Positions 21,922 through 32,461 of a stretch of 64,000 nt of DNA are shown piece after piece. This stretch comes from Zasmidium citrigriseum (Eukaryota > Ascomycota > Dothideomycetes > Mycosphaerellales > Mycosphaerellaceae). A model generated the notes under the pieces. It saw only the letters and a list, made by a program, of their open reading frames with translations, searched no databases and had not been told where the DNA came from. A program made the position numbers and the translations under genes. The DNA lies in contig NHNW01000052.1 of the NCBI GenBank assembly GCA_002786025.1, forward strand, positions 186,001 to 250,000, read 5' to 3'. The stretch's first letter is position 1; the number at the start of each line of letters is the position of its first letter.

Positions 21922-22266
21922 ATACTCGACTTCACTTCAGCGTACAGCTCGATCAACCCGCCGCAACCATTGCCTCAATATTGTTATGCACGACTGGACG
22001 ATTGGAGGCATTTTGATGCTTGTCAACAACCAGCGACATTTGTTTTTATAGGATACCCAGGAATCAAAACGAAGGCGACTTGGAGCGGAAACATGTCATT
22101 CACTCTCAATCCATCATTCACTGTGAGTAAGTCTAGGAACGCTTTCACTCAATAGGTGAGTTCCAATCCTCACCTCGTCGACTCACATCTTTCAAAAGCA
22201 GTTCAATCTTCCTCTTCCCTCTTCCCCTCTTTTCCTCAGTCACAACACCATCAGCAGATTGAGAAG
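21922..22266. other. Intergenic, 345 bp
   Basis: The 3' flank of the coiled-coil gene and the promoter of the F-box gene. A pyrimidine-rich run precedes the ATG at 22267. Nothing else is seen. Confidence 0.5.
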
Positions 22267-23399
22267 ATGCCGGCCAAACGCAGTGCCAGCAAGGAGCCAG
22301 TCCAGCGCGTGGCTTTAAAGGTACGCTTTCTGTCCTCCTTAATGCTTTTCTGTTCGCGAACTGACATTTGCAGAAACCACGCGCCGACGCCATCAGCACT
22401 CATGGCATGCTGACCCGCGGCATCACGACCGCGATCACCCGCAACGCAGTCATCCAAACCCAAGAACTGCTTGAGGGCGTCTTACAGCATCTGCCACTCG
22501 CTGATCTCATTGCCTATCGCCGAGTGAGCAAGCACTTCAAGGCCACTATCGACACCTCTCCGAAGCTGCAGATCAAGACATTCATGCGCAGTGCCAAGTC
22601 CGAGCCCTATTGGGTTTTTGACAACGGCAGCAAAGTACTTCGACCTCACGTCCCTGGTGACTGCACGCGCTTTGGAGAGACATGGACCAGACGCCAATCT
22701 GTCATGCGGCCTTCAGTCCTCAACCCACTTCTCTTCACTACCGAAGAGGAAGCTCGCCGTCCACCTCTGGGCCACCGCGCGCGCACCTGCGAGACAGTCC
22801 GCTTCACTCAAAGCCCCAACCTCGCCCGCACCGAAGCCGACTCGATCGTCCACAGCATGTTTCTCACTCAGCCACCAACGCCAGCAGTGGAGTTCCTCAT
22901 CCATTTCAATCCAAATAAGACCCCTCGCCGCCGCGCAGGGAACGGATGCAAGTACCCGGACGATCACTACCGTGCCAAAATCAGGAACCCTCACGGCGTC
23001 ACGTTCGGCGACTTGATCAGGGGGTTCCGCTGCGTCATCCAGCGTACCTACGGCGACCATGTGCTTCCATCCGCCAACAACTTCCGGATCCACATCTCGG
23101 ACACGAAGCAGAGGAAGATGTCCAGAGTCTGGATGCTTGGCGCGATCTTTGCCAGCGAGGAAGAGAAGGCTGCCGTTGAGGGTCAAGTTGAGATGCCGCA
23201 GCCGTTGTCGCCGATGGCGAGGAAGATGGCGAGACCATTCGCGCGTGATAAGAAGGGAGAGATGGTTGAGAACGGACATTGCTGGAACAAGGAGGACTTC
23301 AATTTCGCTGTGGGCGCTGGCAAGAGTGGTGGTGGCGGTGTGGTCGAGCAAGATGAGATCCAGCCTGACTACGACGCCAACTCCAAGGCCAATGCCTGA
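22267..23399 (+). CDS. F-box protein, 359 aa
   Basis: Exon 1 (22267-22320, MPAKRSASKEPVQRVALK) joins exon 2 (22374-23399) through a 53-nt intron with a CTGAC branch site and a TTTGCAG acceptor. The F-box is near residues 45-80: TQELLEGVLQHLPLADLI, then RVSKHFKATID. The rest, including GVTFGDLIRGFRCVIQ, resembles a large fungal F-box family whose C-terminal part has no known function. The gene at 51803-52465 has the same layout and similar F-box spacing, so the two look like diverged paralogues. Probably an SCF substrate adaptor with unknown target. Confidence 0.8.
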
Positions 23400-23664
23400 T
23401 GTTGAGCAGCTGTCGGTGGAGCTGTTGCTTGGAGACGGCTATTGATTGAAGAGACGGACGTCGTGAAGACTACGACGACGATGCACATTGATGATGCTGG
23501 AACGCTGGACGTTGACGAAGAATTGCTATGCTGGAAGAATGAATGACTACTGGAAGGGTTGTTGGCAATCACTGTATTGGACGTCGCACACCAGCACGAT
23601 GTGCTCTATGTACTTGGACGATACCAACAACCTGTCCATCTCTTTCCATTCGCCTCAATCTTCG

Positions 23665-24320
23665 TCACCTCCGCGACCCCTTCGCCTCAATCTCAAACAC
23701 CCCAAACCCCTCATTCCCCGCGTCCTCCGCGCCATAAATATGTTTCAACATCCATCCCACCCCATCCTCTTTCTCTGCAACCTCCTTCACTCTATTGACC
23801 GTAGGCAAAGTCCTCCTCCGCTTGGCCCTGATCCCCTGAATCTCAACCTCCATCCTCAAACGACTCAAGTCGCTCTCGAGGTCCTTGACTTGGACACGAA
23901 GTTGATCTCTGTCGGAAGTGAGGGAGATTATGGTGGCTTGCATTGTGCGGAGGCGGGTCTGTTGGCGTTCGCGGTAAGCTCTTTGGCTGCGTGAGAAGGT
24001 CAGTGTCCGTGGGTGTGAGTGTGAGAGAGATTGAGGGGATTTTACGCTGATCGATTCTGTGCCTTGCGGGTTGTATCTTTGTGGAGTTTGAGGGCTTCAG
24101 CTGCTTCTTCGAATGATGCTCGGTCATTTGGGAGGTATGTAGCCTCGAGACATGTTGTCAGGCTGGGAAATAGGCCGTCGATGGCTTCGTCAGTAGGCGA
24201 GGTAGCAGTCGACGAGATTGAAGAGCTCCATGTGCTCGAAGGGTCGGAGTAGTCGTAGTAGAATGTGCTTGGCTCATGTTGTTGAATGTTCGGTGAGAAA
24301 TGCATGTTTGTTGCACTCAA
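23665..24320 (-). CDS. bZIP transcription factor, 198 aa
   Basis: Small basic leucine-zipper regulator. Exon 1 (24320-24046) and exon 2 (23986-23665) are joined by a 59-nt intron (GTAAAA donor, CTGAC branch, CACGCAG acceptor). The intron interrupts the basic region, which reads RKAQNRSA, then QRAYRERQ, after splicing. This is the Yap/AP-1-like pattern with N-x7-R (N89, R97). A leucine zipper follows (TIISLTSDRDQLRVQVKDLE). Asp, Ser and Tyr are frequent in the N-terminal 80 residues, as in an activation region. The pattern is Yap-like, but the short length and absence of Cys-rich redox domains argue against a classical Yap1 orthologue. Confidence 0.85.
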
Positions 24321-24904
24321 GGAGGTGACACAAAACCTCGCCTTTGGGGACTTGTCTCACTCTTTGAACATTTTCATGTCGACCGTCTTCGCCTTGTCGA
24401 TCGGCGATCCGGACAACGTTCTCTCCCTGCGAACTCCAAACATCAACTCCTTACATCATTTTCAAGGTCGCAATAGCACATCGTGAAGCTTGGCATCGGA
24501 GTATGGCGTGAAAACATGCCAAATTCTCGATCCGAAAGCCACGAAGGGCAAGAGTGCATGCAGTAGGAGGATTGACTTCTCTGACGCCATGGTAGAGACA
24601 CTGGTGATGGCAGTCTTGGTGGCTTGTGATACGTGAGTACAGGGCCTAGGGCAAGTCAGCAGAGTCTGAAGGATCGTTCACGTGCTTGCTTCGATCCTTC
24701 GAAAGCGTATACCGAAAGGGAAGCTGCCACTTTGGGAAGTTCTGGCTTTTGAAAGGGAAGGAGCCCAACCACGTGTGACTGCCACGGGAACGAGCAGATT
24801 TCTTCTCGGGGCTGTCTGTGTTCTTATGCTCTCCGTCATTTCGCCACATCAGCGATCTTCGCTTCTCGGCCGACTGACCAAAGACCTATCTCCGTGCATC
24901 GAAT
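24321..24904. other. Intergenic, 584 bp
   Basis: Contains the bZIP promoter and the 3' flank of the transcription-factor gene, both on the minus strand. No further structure is recognised. Confidence 0.5.
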
Positions 24905-26792
24905 TCATCGTTCCTCTTGTTCTTGACAATCCCACAAATCTTCCTCAGTATCATTGATGCCAAGCATATCCCACAGCACAGCAGTCCCATCTGCGCACGC
25001 CTTCTCGGACCATACGAATGCCGACACGACTTCTTTCAATTGGTGGAGTGTTGTGATGCCGTTCCTCAACAATGTGATTCTGAGACTTTGCTCGTAAAAC
25101 TTCCTATCCGCCGATCGATACGAGGCGATGCCACAGAGTACCAAGACCCACGTTAGGACACGAGAAGCACTCTGCGACCAGCTATGGAACTTGGACGTCT
25201 CGAGAACATTGCGGACTTGCCGGACGATCAAGTAATGCCATCCAGTGTCTGGTGGCATACCCCAGAGTACTGCTGTCGAATATAGCCGGGCTGTTAGTCG
25301 ACAACACTCGTACATCTCTCGAGAGCATCCACCGCGTCGATCTACCGCCAAATGGTCCCAGCTGTCCAGCGAGAGGATCTGGTGATGAGCAGCATTTCGG
25401 GCCTGCACAAGATGGTGGCGATCGTATTCCAATTGGACGTCATCTCGAGCTCGGCTCATGAGTACATCAACACTGCACAGCAACGTCAAGGCCTCGGAGA
25501 GTTCGGCGGGCAGCCCCCCTGGGACGTGGCTCGAGAATCCGTGGCCAGGCTTGACATCCGCCCGGACTTCGATGCAAGCGAGAGACACGTCGTCGTGCAG
25601 CTTGCTTAAGCTGGGCAGTAAGGGCTTGGTACCAGCCTGGCCCGCTCGTCGCATGTCTACGCTTCTCAGAGTCAGCATGCATTTATCTGCCATTACATCG
25701 GAGAACGAACCCTGCAGCAACGATAGCGAGACCTGGAAGTTGGATATTTCGCAATCCTCCTCTTCGATCAACGAGCTGCGCTATGGCCTTGACCGGCTCC
25801 GGCTCAACCAGCGTTCGCCCAAACACACTGTCAAAATTCGCGGAAGGCATATGCGGCGAAAGAAGTAGACCTCGATCAGGCCAGCCTTTGCCGGACTGAA
25901 GCGTTGTCACGATCAAAGTTGCGATCCCAAAGATTGCGAGCTCCAGTTTCGATTCCTCGATGTTGCTAATCAACTGTCCGACACGGCCCAGCAACTCTCC
26001 TCGATGCAAGATGATTTCTGAGGATGTTGACCAGCGGCTCTTCTTTGACAGGAGGTCGTCGTGCATTGCTGCGGCGACATTGAACCCATGGAATACGATC
26101 GGCTCTTGACAGTAGAGCGAAAACCAGTCGAAGGAGCTCCAGAGGGCATACGCACGACCGCCTCCTACGTTGAAATATGCACAAAAGGTCAGCACAATTC
26201 TGGCATCGGTCGATCACAGATACTTACGATGATGGATGCCTAACGAGTACACTGGTTCACTCGCAGACTGAAGCATACCTGCTACCGTGGGACCGAGAGC
26301 GGCGTCAAGACTTCGTGTTGGCGATGAACAGCTCTGCAACCACAGATACCGCAGCATTTGCTCCGAGATCTCTTCTCTGTGTGTGAAAGAAGGTCTCGTG
26401 ATCGCTCTCCAGTTCACCTCCGGCACGAAGTCCTCTGCAGGTGAGCCGTGGCCGTGGCCGTGCGCGACGTCCTCGTCGACATCTTCGTCGAATCGTAATA
26501 CCTTGCCGAGTGTATGTACCACCGGTACACTCGCGCTTCTAGAGCTAGCCTGCAGCTCATCTCCGAACAGACCTGATGTTGATGAGGTCGCAGCGCCCTC
26601 GATGCTGGCCGGAGATGTTTGAGTGCGTAGGAGTCTGCGCTGACGGTTCACCGCTCGCGCAGTATGCCGATGCGCCAACTGACTGTTCTTCGACTTCTCT
26701 CGATTGGAGCCGGATCGTCCACCTATGAAGGTGAATTCTCGAGGCTTGTCAGTCCGTGTTGATTGCTCGGCTCTGGGGTTTGGAAATGCCAT
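24905..26792 (-). CDS. Fungal-specific transcription factor domain protein
   Basis: Three exons: 26792-26228, 26164 to about 25735, and from about 25694 to 24905. Intron 1 has a GTAAGT donor and CGTAG acceptor. Intron 2 is only 40 nt with a GCTGAC branch site. Both joins keep frame. The N-terminus (FTFIGGRSGSNREKSKNSQ, then AHRHTARAVNRQRRL) matches the opening of many fungal transcription regulators that have a C-terminal fungal-specific domain. WSSFDWFSLYCQEPIVFHG and DRRGGLRNIQLPGLAI are typical of the central domain. No Zn2Cys6 cluster is visible, so either DNA binding is indirect or an upstream exon is missed. Target genes are unknown. Confidence 0.65.
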
Positions 26793-27526
26793 GAGGCCCT
26801 CGACGTAAGGACGTAATTGTCATCTGAATTCCATACTCCAGCAGAGACTCCTTTGTCCCAGGCTCTCGCCGTCTCAGGCACCAAGTCATTGCATAATCAA
26901 TGCTGGCCGCAGCTATTCGATTTCGGCCCCGTGGCTTGCCATCTTTGGAAAGAAAGACTGAGCCATGCCGTCGAGGACAGCCACCACACGGCCGTAATAG
27001 AGACCACTCTGTCCGAGTGGCCTGCTGGTGTCTCCACGCTGCCACGCCAGTCTGGCGCGGAGTCCAGCCGCAAGATCAGAGCGCCTCCGTCCATCGAGAT
27101 CCCTTGGCGCCGGCGAGTGTGAAGCCGATCCAGAGCTTAATAAGAGTTGACAAACATTCGTTTGCCAGAGAGAGCGTCACCACATGTTGCCGTTGTCATT
27201 TGGCCAGTGCACTATCGGCCGAGAAGCTCGGGTGAGAACCAGAAAGCGTTAGATTATTCGATGGCTGGTTAGCAAACGGGCTACGATGCCCAGAGTTCTT
27301 CCTGTTGAGGCTGAAGGAACAATGTTATACAAAGCCTGCGGGAAGATACCGAGGGCTTTTCCGCGCTCACATTCATTTAGAAAGGGTTGGAGAATATGCA
27401 AGGAACAGTGGAAACTTGAAGCAATAAGGGGCAAAACATACCTTTCACAACCTATCTTCGAAAAACAGAATTTGAAACGCCGAAATCGTTAGCATCGACA
27501 CCAACTCTGTATTGCAGTCCAAGAAC
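26793..27526. other. Intergenic, 734 bp
   Basis: Lies between the transcription-factor start and the 3' end of the J-like gene. Overlapping short reading frames on both strands have no recognisable domain. Confidence 0.45.
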
Positions 27527-28249
27527 TTACTGCGTCTCTTTCAACATGGCGTCGGCAACCACGAAGACCACATGAGCCATTTGCTTGAACTCCTCGCGAT
27601 GCTCTTCTGGGCAGGCCGAGAACCGATCGGGGTGGAAGGCATTTCGCACGACTTTGTAGTCAATGTCTCCGATGTCGTGGAAGGCAAATCGAACAGCGCA
27701 AGCGCAGAAATCCGATGACCTCTCGCAAGAGTCTTCGTGCAGGAAAGAGGGGCAGCTCGGAGGCTGGGGGAAGGTCTGCATCGTGGTTTTGTCGGCAAAC
27801 GCAGCCTGGCACTCTTCTATCCAGTCCACTGCCGTGCGCGGTGGAGGAGGACGAGCCCGATCGACTTTCTCGCGACGTTCCCACTCGCCTTTCTGTTTCA
27901 GTTCGTTAATGTGCTTCTTCAGCTCACTGTGACGGAGTTTTGCCTGTTCCAACGTCTTCTCAGCTTCCTTTAAGGTAGTCTCTGCTTGCTTGAAGACGTC
28001 CTCTGCGTGAGCCAACATTGCTTCGCATTGGAAGAAGTCTTCATCCAATCCCTCGTCCATCTCTCCAGTGCAGAACAAGATGGAGTTGAGGTTGCTGTAT
28101 CGGAAATCGTGCTTCTCGTAGGTCTCTTGTGCGTTGTTTTTCATGGTTCGACTCAGGCCTACTACGCCCCGGGCGAGGTTCACGGCATCTTGGGCTGCAG
28201 CCAGCTCGGCCAAGATCTCCTCATTTGTGATTTCGCGCGGCCAAAACAT
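27527..28249 (-). CDS. Coiled-coil protein with a C-terminal J-like domain
   Basis: A 240-aa product starting MFWPREITNEEILAEL. Residues 75-130 form a charged coiled coil (AEDVFKQAETTLKEAEKTLE). The last 50 residues read IDYKVVRNAFHPDRFSACPE, then EEFKQMAHVVFVVADAML. The HPD at 206-208 and flanking helices resemble helices II-III of a J domain. The domain is C-terminal and lacks the usual helix I YxxLG motif. This looks like a fungal J-like family rather than a canonical Hsp40. A GTAAGT just before the stop might be a splice donor, but the acceptor I tried gives the same final residue. Partner and function are unknown. Confidence 0.65.
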   Translation of the reverse strand: MFWPREITNEEILAELAAAQDAVNLARGVVGLSRTMKNNAQETYEKHDFRYSNLNSILFCTGEMDEGLDEDFFQCEAMLAHAEDVFKQAETTLKEAEKTLEQAKLRHSELKKHINELKQKGEWERREKVDRARPPPPRTAVDWIEECQAAFADKTTMQTFPQPPSCPSFLHEDSCERSSDFCACAVRFAFHDIGDIDYKVVRNAFHPDRFSACPEEHREEFKQMAHVVFVVADAMLKETQ

Positions 28250-29119
28250 GATGAGATTGGTATTTAGTCCTTGTGATTGGGTTTGGTGATTCCACGTCCG
28301 GCGTGAAAGTCTTCAGAGTTTAGTTCGGTGAGTCTTCCGTGTTCGGCTTTGTGCTGGGATATTCTACTCTACCCCAAGGTCATTCTGGCGTGCACTTATA
28401 TGGTAAATTGCTTTGTGCCGTACACATTGGTGCATCCCGTTGCCAGGTCCTTTATTGGTGATCTTTTGACAACGAAACAAAGGGAAAGGGAACAAGGGGC
28501 TTGCTCTCATGTGAAAGCAACGTATCTCTCGCATTGTCTCGAAGCGTGCGCCACGAGTCCTTAGCACGAGCATTGACAGCACGTCCGAAGGACGAGACAT
28601 CTCACAGAAAGGATGATGGACTGTTGGAATTCTGATGATTATGTTGATCATGTTGTTGATCACGAAGACGCGACGCGACTTCCCCTAATTTCCGCCGATG
28701 CCGGGTGAGTCAGCGCCAAGAAAGGGGAAGTGAATCTCCCGCGACCTCAACATCGCCCCTTCCATCAACAACAACATCGTTTTCATCGTTGACATCGATC
28801 GGACTCAACGCATCCACATCCAGTCATTTTGCGATGAAACGCCGTCTCTCAGGCTTATTTCCAGCTTCGTCACGTTGACGCCACTCTCACGAGGCTGCAA
28901 TAGAGCAGGGCTTGTCCAATCCCCGCTCTGGAGTCAAGAAATGAAAGACAGGTCGATCGAAGAAATGGCTAGGCACGCTAAGTGTTCTTCCAGCCAGGCT
29001 GAGTGCACTATATCGTAAAGTTTGTGGAATGGAAACTTGATGAACACTGTGGCCTTTATCTGGTTCCAAATCTCCACTTGGAGAAAACCTGCATTCCGTT
29101 CGTCTTCTTCCTCTTGGGC
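28250..29119. other. Intergenic, 870 bp
   Basis: Promoter of the J-like gene on the left and 3' flank of the zinc-ribbon-like gene on the right. No gene, RNA or repeat recognised. Confidence 0.5.
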
Positions 29120-30505
29120 TCAGATCCCTATCTTCGCGAACATACTCCCAATCGCATCAACCGACTCTCCATCCAGATTCAGCTCACCCATAGCAGCTAA
29201 TAGCGATTCTTGTCCAGCGGCGGCATCCCTCGCACTCTGCCTGCAGCTAGCAACTGCCAAGTTCACCGCCCGACGTATCCAAAACAGCAAGTCTTCCATG
29301 AATCGAGGCCGCCGAGCGATGCGTCTAATCGGCACTGTAGATGACCCGATCGTCGTCTCCATCGCCGTCTGGAAGAGATGACGAGCCAAGTCTCTCGCCG
29401 AAACTTCGAACTCCTCATCCAAGTCCTCGAAGTTGTCTCTGAAGTTCTGCAACACCGCTTTCGTAGCTCGATAGTCGCCGAAGGAGAATCCTGGTGGACA
29501 TGCGAGCTTTGGTGGTGTGAAACTTCTGAGACTCATCTCGAGTGCAGTGAACACCTCGTTAGCCGGGAACTTCAATTCGCCGTCGTCGATGTCGTGATCG
29601 AGGCGAATCCAGAGCTTGTTTTCCTCCGTGAAGTGCTTGGCCTTCTCGGTATCCTGTCTTGCCTTGAGGCCAGCGAGGGCATAGTCATTCAGGATCGGTC
29701 TTCCACACTGGGCACAAGCCGCGGATATACAGCGACCGAGGGTAATGTTCGCAACGTCGTCTTTGTCAACCGTCATCCTGTGGCCACATTGCGTCTCGAC
29801 TTCGACCACCTCGGTGCTGTCGGTGTTTTGCTCTGAGCTCAGGACCGTGACGTTGTTTCGGAAGACCCAAGCAAGATCGCCGTCCAGATCCGTGGCCCAC
29901 GCAGCACCGTCCTCTTGCCACTCCTGCTCGTACTGCTCCATCCGAATTGACTTCAGGTTCGACAGCACATGGTACCACGCTCGATCAGATTCGCAGAAGA
30001 TGAGGTGGTCCAGAAGTCGGAGCCATGGATAGTCTTGAAGGTGGCCTCGGAGGCCGTTCATGTCAGCAGTGGTGAGCGTGAAGTCTTTGACTGCTTGGAC
30101 GCCGTTGCTTGCAGTGGTCTCGAGTCGCGCACGGCACATGGTTTCTCGCCGCTCGCGGTCGTCGTCGACGTATCGCACCAACCTCAAGACGGAGTTGCCG
30201 GGGACACGAGACAACTCTTCAACGGCGTTCAAAAGCTTCTCGTGCTCGCGCTGCCCTTGCACAGTCTGTGGGTTGCTAGAGGTGGAGATCATGGTGTAGA
30301 TGCTGAAGTCGGTCATCCCAAGGAGCCGAGGATCGCTCGGTGGTCTGTTGCGCTCCACCATGTGCATGGGAGGCACCAGGTGCAAATCGAAACCCTCTGG
30401 CGCCAGTTCTTCTGCTGGGTACTGGAAGCTGAGGACGTGGTATGGCTCGTTGGGTGTCTCAATGTCGAGGTTGCTGAACCGGGATAGCATCTCTTCGATG
30501 GACAT
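29120..30505 (-). CDS. Hypothetical protein with a zinc-ribbon-like motif
   Basis: A 461-aa product from the ATG at 30505 (MSIEEMLSRFSNLDIETPNE). Upstream in the frame there is no ATG. No whole-length family is recognised. A Cys/His cluster (CGHRMTV, then GRCISAACAQCGRPI) lies near residue 260-300 and looks like a small zinc-binding fold of RING or ribbon type. The surroundings, EVVEVETQCGHRM and an earlier SDRAWYHVLSNLKS, occur in fungal proteins of unknown function. The C-terminal 100 residues are helical, with no signal peptide or membrane segment. It could be an E3-like or structural zinc protein. Sure that it is a gene, unsure of function. Confidence 0.65.
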   Translation of the reverse strand: MSIEEMLSRFSNLDIETPNEPYHVLSFQYPAEELAPEGFDLHLVPPMHMVERNRPPSDPRLLGMTDFSIYTMISTSSNPQTVQGQREHEKLLNAVEELSRVPGNSVLRLVRYVDDDRERRETMCRARLETTASNGVQAVKDFTLTTADMNGLRGHLQDYPWLRLLDHLIFCESDRAWYHVLSNLKSIRMEQYEQEWQEDGAAWATDLDGDLAWVFRNNVTVLSSEQNTDSTEVVEVETQCGHRMTVDKDDVANITLGRCISAACAQCGRPILNDYALAGLKARQDTEKAKHFTEENKLWIRLDHDIDDGELKFPANEVFTALEMSLRSFTPPKLACPPGFSFGDYRATKAVLQNFRDNFEDLDEEFEVSARDLARHLFQTAMETTIGSSTVPIRRIARRPRFMEDLLFWIRRAVNLAVASCRQSARDAAAGQESLLAAMGELNLDGESVDAIGSMFAKIGI

Positions 30506-31108
30506 TTTTACAGTATTTGACGAAGTTCGCGACGAAATTTCTATTGCCTTTCGAGGGTCTCTGCTATCAAGGGTATGGAATGATTCGATGGTTGTATAGG
30601 TCCAGAGAGGAAAGTGTATAGTGTGGGCGGCATTCTCGCAACGCACAACGCACGCATAATGCGATGCCAGTCACTCGTCCTGCAGTCACTGGCCCTCGCG
30701 CCATGAAGCCGCAAAGGCAAGTCCATGAGAGGTTGGCCAACACAATACTTTGTCAGGACAACAAAGCAATGAGGGTGCTGGACGAACGAAGACGAGGCAC
30801 TGCAATATGGATGGCGAAGGGAATTAGAAGGATACCAAGTCTATTATAGGTGGCTCAAGACGATGTCTCGGTGTCAATTCGTCGATATGAGACATGCTCG
30901 GAGCTTAACGGTAGCATGCATCTCATCGTAGAGTCGCGAGATGAACACTGAAGCGCGTCTTTGTTCGGCTGACGTCTCTGCAGCGTGAAGCCAACGAGGC
31001 CCAACAGCTGGTCAAGACTTACAGATCTCCTAAGGCTGACTGGGACGGACAGGGAACGATCAAGTAGCATTTCATGAAAAACGCACCTTCGAATAAGTCC
31101 CCTCAATC
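30506..31108. other. Intergenic, about 600 bp
   Basis: Promoter of the zinc-ribbon-like gene and 3' flank of the enoyl-CoA hydratase gene. The sequence shows no other feature. Confidence 0.5.
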
Positions 31109-32132
31109 TCAGAGCTTCGCAGCCTTGTCCCTCTTCCTCCTCTCAGTCTCCTCCGCAAACCCCCTAATAGCCCCCAAACTCTCCCCCGTCCTCGCCTGCT
31201 TCCTCAAAAGCTCCAACTCAACACGATTAGTCTCCAAAAGATCCTTCCTCAACGTCCTCATCATAAGCTCCTTATTCGTCTTCAAACTCTCCTTGGGCAA
31301 CTTCACAATCCCTCTCGTAATCTTCAACACCTCGTCAAGGAAGTTCTCCTTCGGTAGGACTTTGGTGATCAAGCCGGCGCTCTCGAGCTCTGCTGCTGAC
31401 ATGCGAGCGCCACCGAGGATGAGAGCGGAGGCTTTCTGGCGGCCCATGATGCGGGTGAAGGTTAGTGAGGAGCAGCCTTCGGCGCAGAGACCCCATTGCA
31501 CGAAGGGGGTGAAGAAGATGGCGTCTGGGGCTGCGTAGACGAGGTCTGAGAGGGCGATTGAGGATGTTCCCCAGCCTGGTAACAATATCGTTAGCACGGT
31601 AATTTCTCTTCGCCGCTTAAAAATTGTGACCTACCAGGAGCAGGTCCATTCACCGCCGAAACAACCAACTTATTCGTGTTGATAATCGCCTCATGGATAT
31701 TCCTACACATCACAATCAGCATCGTCTAACCCAAACCCCTACAAAACAAACAGCTTACCCCAAAACATCAATAAACTCATCACAAATCGTCGCCCCCTCC
31801 CCCTGATTCGTCTTATCCAACAAATCCAACCCAGCCGTATAAAACTTCCCTTCGCCCGTCGTGACAATCACCCTCACTTCCTCGTTCGCCTCCGCCCATT
31901 GCAAAGCCGAAAGCAAATCCTTCAACACGGCGACATTGAGAGCGTTGGCGGCTTTGGGGCGGTTGTATTTGAGGATGGCGATTGCCTGGCTGTCGATGCT
32001 GATTGCGATGTTTTCCAGTTGCGGGGGTGGCGAGGAGGGCATTGTTGAGAGGAGTCGTAGGCGTTGAAGTGGTGTGGGAGTAGAGACAGGGCGAAGGATA
32101 CGCGTTGATGGTCTGAGAAAATGGCGAAGCAT
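31109..32132 (-). CDS. Enoyl-CoA hydratase/isomerase with possible dual targeting
   Basis: Crotonase-fold enzyme of fatty acid beta-oxidation or related acyl-CoA metabolism. Exons 32132-31759, 31702-31635 and 31575-31109 join in phase and give 302 aa. The core motifs are YNRPKAANALNVAVL, the oxyanion-hole region TAGLDLL, AVNGPAPGWGTSSIALSDLV and PFVQWGLCAEGCSS. The N-terminus (MLRHFLRPSTRILRPVS, Arg-rich, no acidic residues) looks mitochondrial. A second in-frame ATG at 32042 (MPSSPPPQLENI) would skip it. The C-terminus is AKL, a recognised PTS1 peroxisomal signal variant. Delta3,delta2-enoyl-CoA isomerase is as likely as hydratase. Confidence 0.85.
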
Positions 32133-32461
32133 GCAGGCGATGGTATGGAGTGAGGTTGATTGAGGTGGGTAGGTCCAAGTTTCCCCCGAGCTCAGCCGAG
32201 GTAGTTGAGTGAACGATACGCGCTCGAGAGGCTGTCGATGTCGTAGGGCTCTCAACGCTTAAACCCCTACAGAACCTGTTTGTGAGTTGGCTTCTCTGGT
32301 TGAAGAAAGGAAGAAGATCTGAGAAGAAATGTCGTCTGAAGAGGGGTTGACAAGATAGTTTCCCTTGAGGTCAGGGCGAGGTGAAGTCAAGCTTCGGGAC
32401 GAGCCTAAAAAGGACGACCATATATATAAACACCACACGGACCGAAACATCTTCCACGGCA
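32133..32461. promoter_or_regulatory. Probable promoter of the enoyl-CoA hydratase gene
   Basis: A 329-bp gap between tandem minus-strand genes, downstream of the UspA stop. TATATATA at about 32420 is more than 280 bp from the hydratase ATG. No defined element is clear. Confidence 0.3.

Noticed and set aside
29969..30487. 172-codon plus-strand frame
   Set aside because: Lies antisense to the 461-aa zinc-ribbon-like gene and has no domain.
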